DNA of 64,000 bases, from positions 930,001-994,000 of the forward strand of contig OZ244843.1 of NCBI GenBank assembly GCA_965220715.1. Reading direction: 5' to 3'. Both the position numbers and the translations under genes were made by a program. Shown here in pieces: positions 61,538 to 64,000 of this stretch; the first letter of the stretch is position 1; each line of letters opens with the position of its first letter. The notes below the pieces were generated by a model. That model saw only the letters and a list, made by a program, of their open reading frames with translations. It had not been told where the DNA came from and ran no database searches. Source of the DNA: Bin5 sp965220715 (lineage in GTDB: Bacteria > Chloroflexota > Anaerolineae > Caldilineales > Caldilineaceae).

Positions 61538-61590
61538 ACCGCCCCCTATCCCCTGCCGTCATCCCCGCCGGCCGGGGTCACTGACCACTG
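61538..61590 (+). repeat. 53-bp interspersed repeat, copy B
   Basis: 51 of 53 positions match 56821-56873. Runs into the heptamer array at 61578. Confidence 0.85.
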
Positions 61591-61612
61591 ACCACTAACC
61601 ACTGACCACTGC
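61578..61612 (+). repeat. Heptamer array (CCACTRA), 5 units
   Basis: TCACTGA, CCACTGA, CCACTAA, CCACTGA, CCACTGC; ends 5 bp before the stop of the protease-deacetylase gene. Confidence 0.9.
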
Positions 61613-61616
61613 CCTC

Positions 61617-63731
61617 TCACCAATCCAACTCCAACAAATACAACAGCTCCGCGGCGGTCGTCGTCCCCCGCACGCGCACCCGCATCAACTGGTATGGATT
61701 CTCGGTCGAGTGCGTGGCTCCGGCATTGATCGTCACGCCCCCCCAGAAACCCGCGCTCTCGAAAATACGGATCGTATTACTGTCGAAGTGCCCAAACGGG
61801 TATGTAATGAAGCGCGGCCGTACCCCTAGCTCATACTCGATCGTCTCCGCGCTCCCTAGAGCCTGCCAGACCAGGTAATCATCGTTTCGATTCCGCAAAC
61901 TGGCGTGATTGCGCCCATGGGACTCGATGTGCATGCCGCCGGCCTGCATCTCCCGCGCCATCTCCCACGACAGATAGAGAGGATTTTCCGCGTCAATAAA
62001 GTCGGTCACCACAAAAAACATCGCCGTCATCCCAAACTCCTGCAACAACGGAAACGCGTTTCCATAGTTGTCGCGGTAGCCATCGTCAAAGGTGAGAATG
62101 ACCGGCTTCTCCGGCAGGGGTGTGCCCTGGTTCAGATGCCTTACGAGCTCATACATGGTGATCGTCGTGTACCCGGCGTCATCCAGAGCTTGCAGATGGC
62201 TCCTGAACAGGTCGGGAGTTACCGACAGGTCCTGCCGGTACACATTTGACCCCGCCGGCGGCACGCTCACATAGTGATACATCAGAATCGGCGCCCGCGT
62301 CTGCCGTATCCATCCGTCGGGAATCGGCGCTCGCGACTGCCGTATCCATTCGTCGGGAATCGGCGGCGGTTTTGGCGGCACAATGCGTGTCGGCTCCTCG
62401 GCCGGCCCATTGTGAACGGCGGGCAGCAAAATGACAGCCGCGTCGCTATACACAGCGGGCAGCATGATCACGGTCGGCTCACGCTCCTCGGCCGTTTCCT
62501 GCCGGATGATCTGCGCCAAAATCCAGTCATGGTATTGGCTCACCCGCGTATAGACACCATAAAACGTCGGTCGTGCGCAGCCGATGCCAAAGCTCACAAG
62601 CCCCGCCAGCTGCCAGCCGCCATCGCCGTCCGGCACCACCAGGGGGCTGCCGCTGTCGCCGTGGCAGGCATCCTTGCCCCCTTCCTCGTATCCGGCGCAC
62701 AGCATGTTTTCGGTGATCATCCTGCCCATCGAGTTGGTGCAATCTTCCTCCGACACGATCGGGAGCTCCACCTGCTGCAAATCATACGAGAGCCAGCCCT
62801 GCTCACTGTTTTCGGAAAGCGCGCCCCAGCCAATCACCGTTCCCAGCGTGCCCGGCGCGACCAACTCCAGGCTGTCAGCCTCCAGCAGCGTGACCAGCTC
62901 GGCCTCTACCGGCTGTGACAGATGAAGAAGCGCGAGGTCGTGGGCGAAGTCGTGGGCAAAGTCGAATCCGTAGCGAGGATGCAGGACAATACGGTCAACC
63001 CCCACTTTCTGCCCCTGACCGCTGTCGAGCCTGTAAGGACCAACTGTCGCTACAATCTGATCCGGCGTGGCATTCACAACGCAGTGGGCGGCCGTCAGCA
63101 CCCAACTGGAAGCGACCAGGGACGCCCCGCAGAAGGTGTGGTAGCCGGGCTCGGTGAAGGCCTGGAGGGCGACGATCCACGGCCACGCGCCGGGCGCGGC
63201 TGTCTCGCCGCCAACGATCTGTCCCTCCAGTACCGCGGGCGGCGGTGGTGTCGCCTCGATTTCGGCTGTGTCCGTCACCGTGGTTGTCGCGACCAGGATC
63301 TTACCCGTCTGCCCGTCCCCCACCGTGTCTGCTCGGACCGCAGGCCCGGAGAGCGCAACTCGCTCACCTCCCGCGGCGTTGGCACGGACTGCCAGTCTCA
63401 AGCTGTTAGCGGCGTAGGAGGCGCCCTCATTGGCCACCGGTGTCCCGACGGCTACTGACCCCTGGCCACTGACTGGCGTTGGTACCTCTGTGGGGGCCGC
63501 CGGCTCCGGCGCTGCGACACGACTGCACGACATCAGAATCACAAGCGGCGCCAGAATGGACAGGATGCTGAGGCCGCCGTACGAGCCAAGCCTGCGACGC
63601 AGCGCGGCCAATCTGCCGGTCCGCTTCGGAACTGATCTGTGCTGGGCGCCAGCACCAATTACGCCCCTGCTCGAGAGGGGCGCGGTGGAAACGGATTGTC
63701 GCAAAGATGGCCGGGGAGAGCGCAATTTCAT
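61617..63731 (-). CDS. Secreted trypsin-like protease fused to polysaccharide deacetylase
   Basis: A 704-residue export protein. A basic N-terminus leads to a hydrophobic segment ending in the lipobox LMSC (about residue 69). Residues about 190-415 are an S1 protease with intact triad: TAAHC (His), HDLALL (Asp), GDSGSP (Ser), starting at IVGGETAAPGAWPW. A repeat-rich linker (IPDEWIRQSRAP/IPDGWIRQTRAP) follows. From about 485 a NodB deacetylase: LTFDDGYRDNY (metal Asp), SHGRNH (HxxxH), YPFGHFD. The combination of protein and glycan hydrolysis in one chain is unusual. Possible use: degrading host or detritus glycoproteins, or wall remodelling. Confidence 0.88.
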   Translation of the reverse strand: MKLRSPRPSLRQSVSTAPLSSRGVIGAGAQHRSVPKRTGRLAALRRRLGSYGGLSILSILAPLVILMSCSRVAAPEPAAPTEVPTPVSGQGSVAVGTPVANEGASYAANSLRLAVRANAAGGERVALSGPAVRADTVGDGQTGKILVATTTVTDTAEIEATPPPPAVLEGQIVGGETAAPGAWPWIVALQAFTEPGYHTFCGASLVASSWVLTAAHCVVNATPDQIVATVGPYRLDSGQGQKVGVDRIVLHPRYGFDFAHDFAHDLALLHLSQPVEAELVTLLEADSLELVAPGTLGTVIGWGALSENSEQGWLSYDLQQVELPIVSEEDCTNSMGRMITENMLCAGYEEGGKDACHGDSGSPLVVPDGDGGWQLAGLVSFGIGCARPTFYGVYTRVSQYHDWILAQIIRQETAEEREPTVIMLPAVYSDAAVILLPAVHNGPAEEPTRIVPPKPPPIPDEWIRQSRAPIPDGWIRQTRAPILMYHYVSVPPAGSNVYRQDLSVTPDLFRSHLQALDDAGYTTITMYELVRHLNQGTPLPEKPVILTFDDGYRDNYGNAFPLLQEFGMTAMFFVVTDFIDAENPLYLSWEMAREMQAGGMHIESHGRNHASLRNRNDDYLVWQALGSAETIEYELGVRPRFITYPFGHFDSNTIRIFESAGFWGGVTINAGATHSTENPYQLMRVRVRGTTTAAELLYLLELDW

Positions 63732-63773
63732 GGCTGCATTTTACCAAAATCGGAAGAAGAGCGCCAAAAAAGG

Positions 63774-63801
63774 TTGATTATTTTGCCCCTACACGTATAA
63801 T
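63774..63801 (+). promoter_or_regulatory. sigma70-type promoter before the last gene
   Basis: TTGATT (63774-63779), 16 bp, TATAAT (63796-63801), divergent from the protease-deacetylase gene. Confidence 0.6.
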
Positions 63802-63881
63802 GAACATGCGCCAGAAACTGACGACCGGTAACCGAGGCCGCCGAACGTGCCAGACCCGCGGCGGGCGAGGAGAAACCTAAG

Positions 63882-64000
63882 ATGACGATCATGAAGATGT
63901 CCGCCGCGCTGCTACCGGCGGAAAAGATGAAGTTTCTCTCCGAACTGATGGTCTTTCAGGACCTGACATCCAGAGAGATGGAAGAGTTGAATCGGATTAC
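63882..64000 (+). CDS. Probable cyclic-nucleotide-binding/Crp-like protein, 3' truncated by window
   Basis: Only 39 codons are visible: after a short lead comes KMKFLSELMVFQDLTSREMEELNRIT. The string LxxLxVFxDLTxxEMEELxxI is how Crp/Fnr-type sensor domains begin. GAGGAG precedes the ATG. The rest lies outside the window, so the call is tentative. Confidence 0.5.
   Translation, partial: MTIMKMSAALLPAEKMKFLSELMVFQDLTSREMEELNRI

Overview
The window looks like chromosomal DNA of a Chloroflexota bacterium, probably of the Anaerolineae/Caldilineae type. The reasons are lipoproteins with long Thr-Pro stalks, a PA14 protein, an LLM-class flavin oxidoreductase, many oligopeptide-type ABC transporters, phytanoyl-CoA dioxygenases and sugar isomerases, and high GC. 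This is an inference from gene style only; no rRNA or tRNA gene was recognised.

Layout. 1-2.5 kb: the end of an Opp/Dpp-type ABC operon (permease and two ATPases). 3.3-4.8 kb: a sugar isomerase/epimerase and a Cache lipoprotein. 4.8-11.4 kb: a plus-strand catabolic operon with its own promoter and terminator (M81 peptidase, VOC protein, two PhyH dioxygenases, Ldh-type and D-2-hydroxyacid dehydrogenases). 11.5-29 kb: a long minus-strand catabolic block (RraA-like aldolase, Ldh-type dehydrogenase, VOC, rhamnose mutarotase, P450, a complete five-gene ABC importer, Gfo/Idh dehydrogenase, cupin, LLM oxidoreductase, two SDRs, epimerase, PA14 lipoprotein). Together these suggest uptake and oxidation of sugars, sugar acids or related organic compounds; the substrate cannot be read from the sequence.

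29.3-37.5 kb: an ECF sigma factor fused to a bifunctional-nuclease (BFN) domain, then a minus-strand arginine operon argC-spoU-argB-argD-argA-like-carA. A sigma70-like promoter, a 17-codon leader peptide rich in Arg codons, alternative hairpins and an intrinsic terminator precede argC, which together look like a transcription attenuator. Next is an OsmC-family gene whose redox Cys codon is replaced by in-frame TGA followed by a SECIS-like hairpin, a candidate selenoprotein. 37.9-48.3 kb holds housekeeping genes: a methyltransferase, rpoD-type sigma factor, MazG-like protein, gyrB, a membrane protein, murA with Asp in place of the catalytic Cys, a GPH symporter and an SH3 lipoprotein. Two parS-like palindromes lie at 26.0 and 37.8 kb.

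48.3-61.6 kb is a mosaic of core genes (rimI, tsaB, class II aldolase, nfo) and accessory genes: higBA, brnT with a BrnA-P63C fusion, vapBC, a nuclease with a sunset domain, an IS630 element with a -1 frameshift site and TA duplication, a RusA-like nuclease coupled to a PD-(D/E)XK-HEPN fusion, and an hsdS-like relic. The window ends with a secreted trypsin-NodB fusion protein and the start of a probable cyclic-nucleotide-binding regulator. Arrays of a 7-bp unit (CCACTRA) recur between genes across the whole window.
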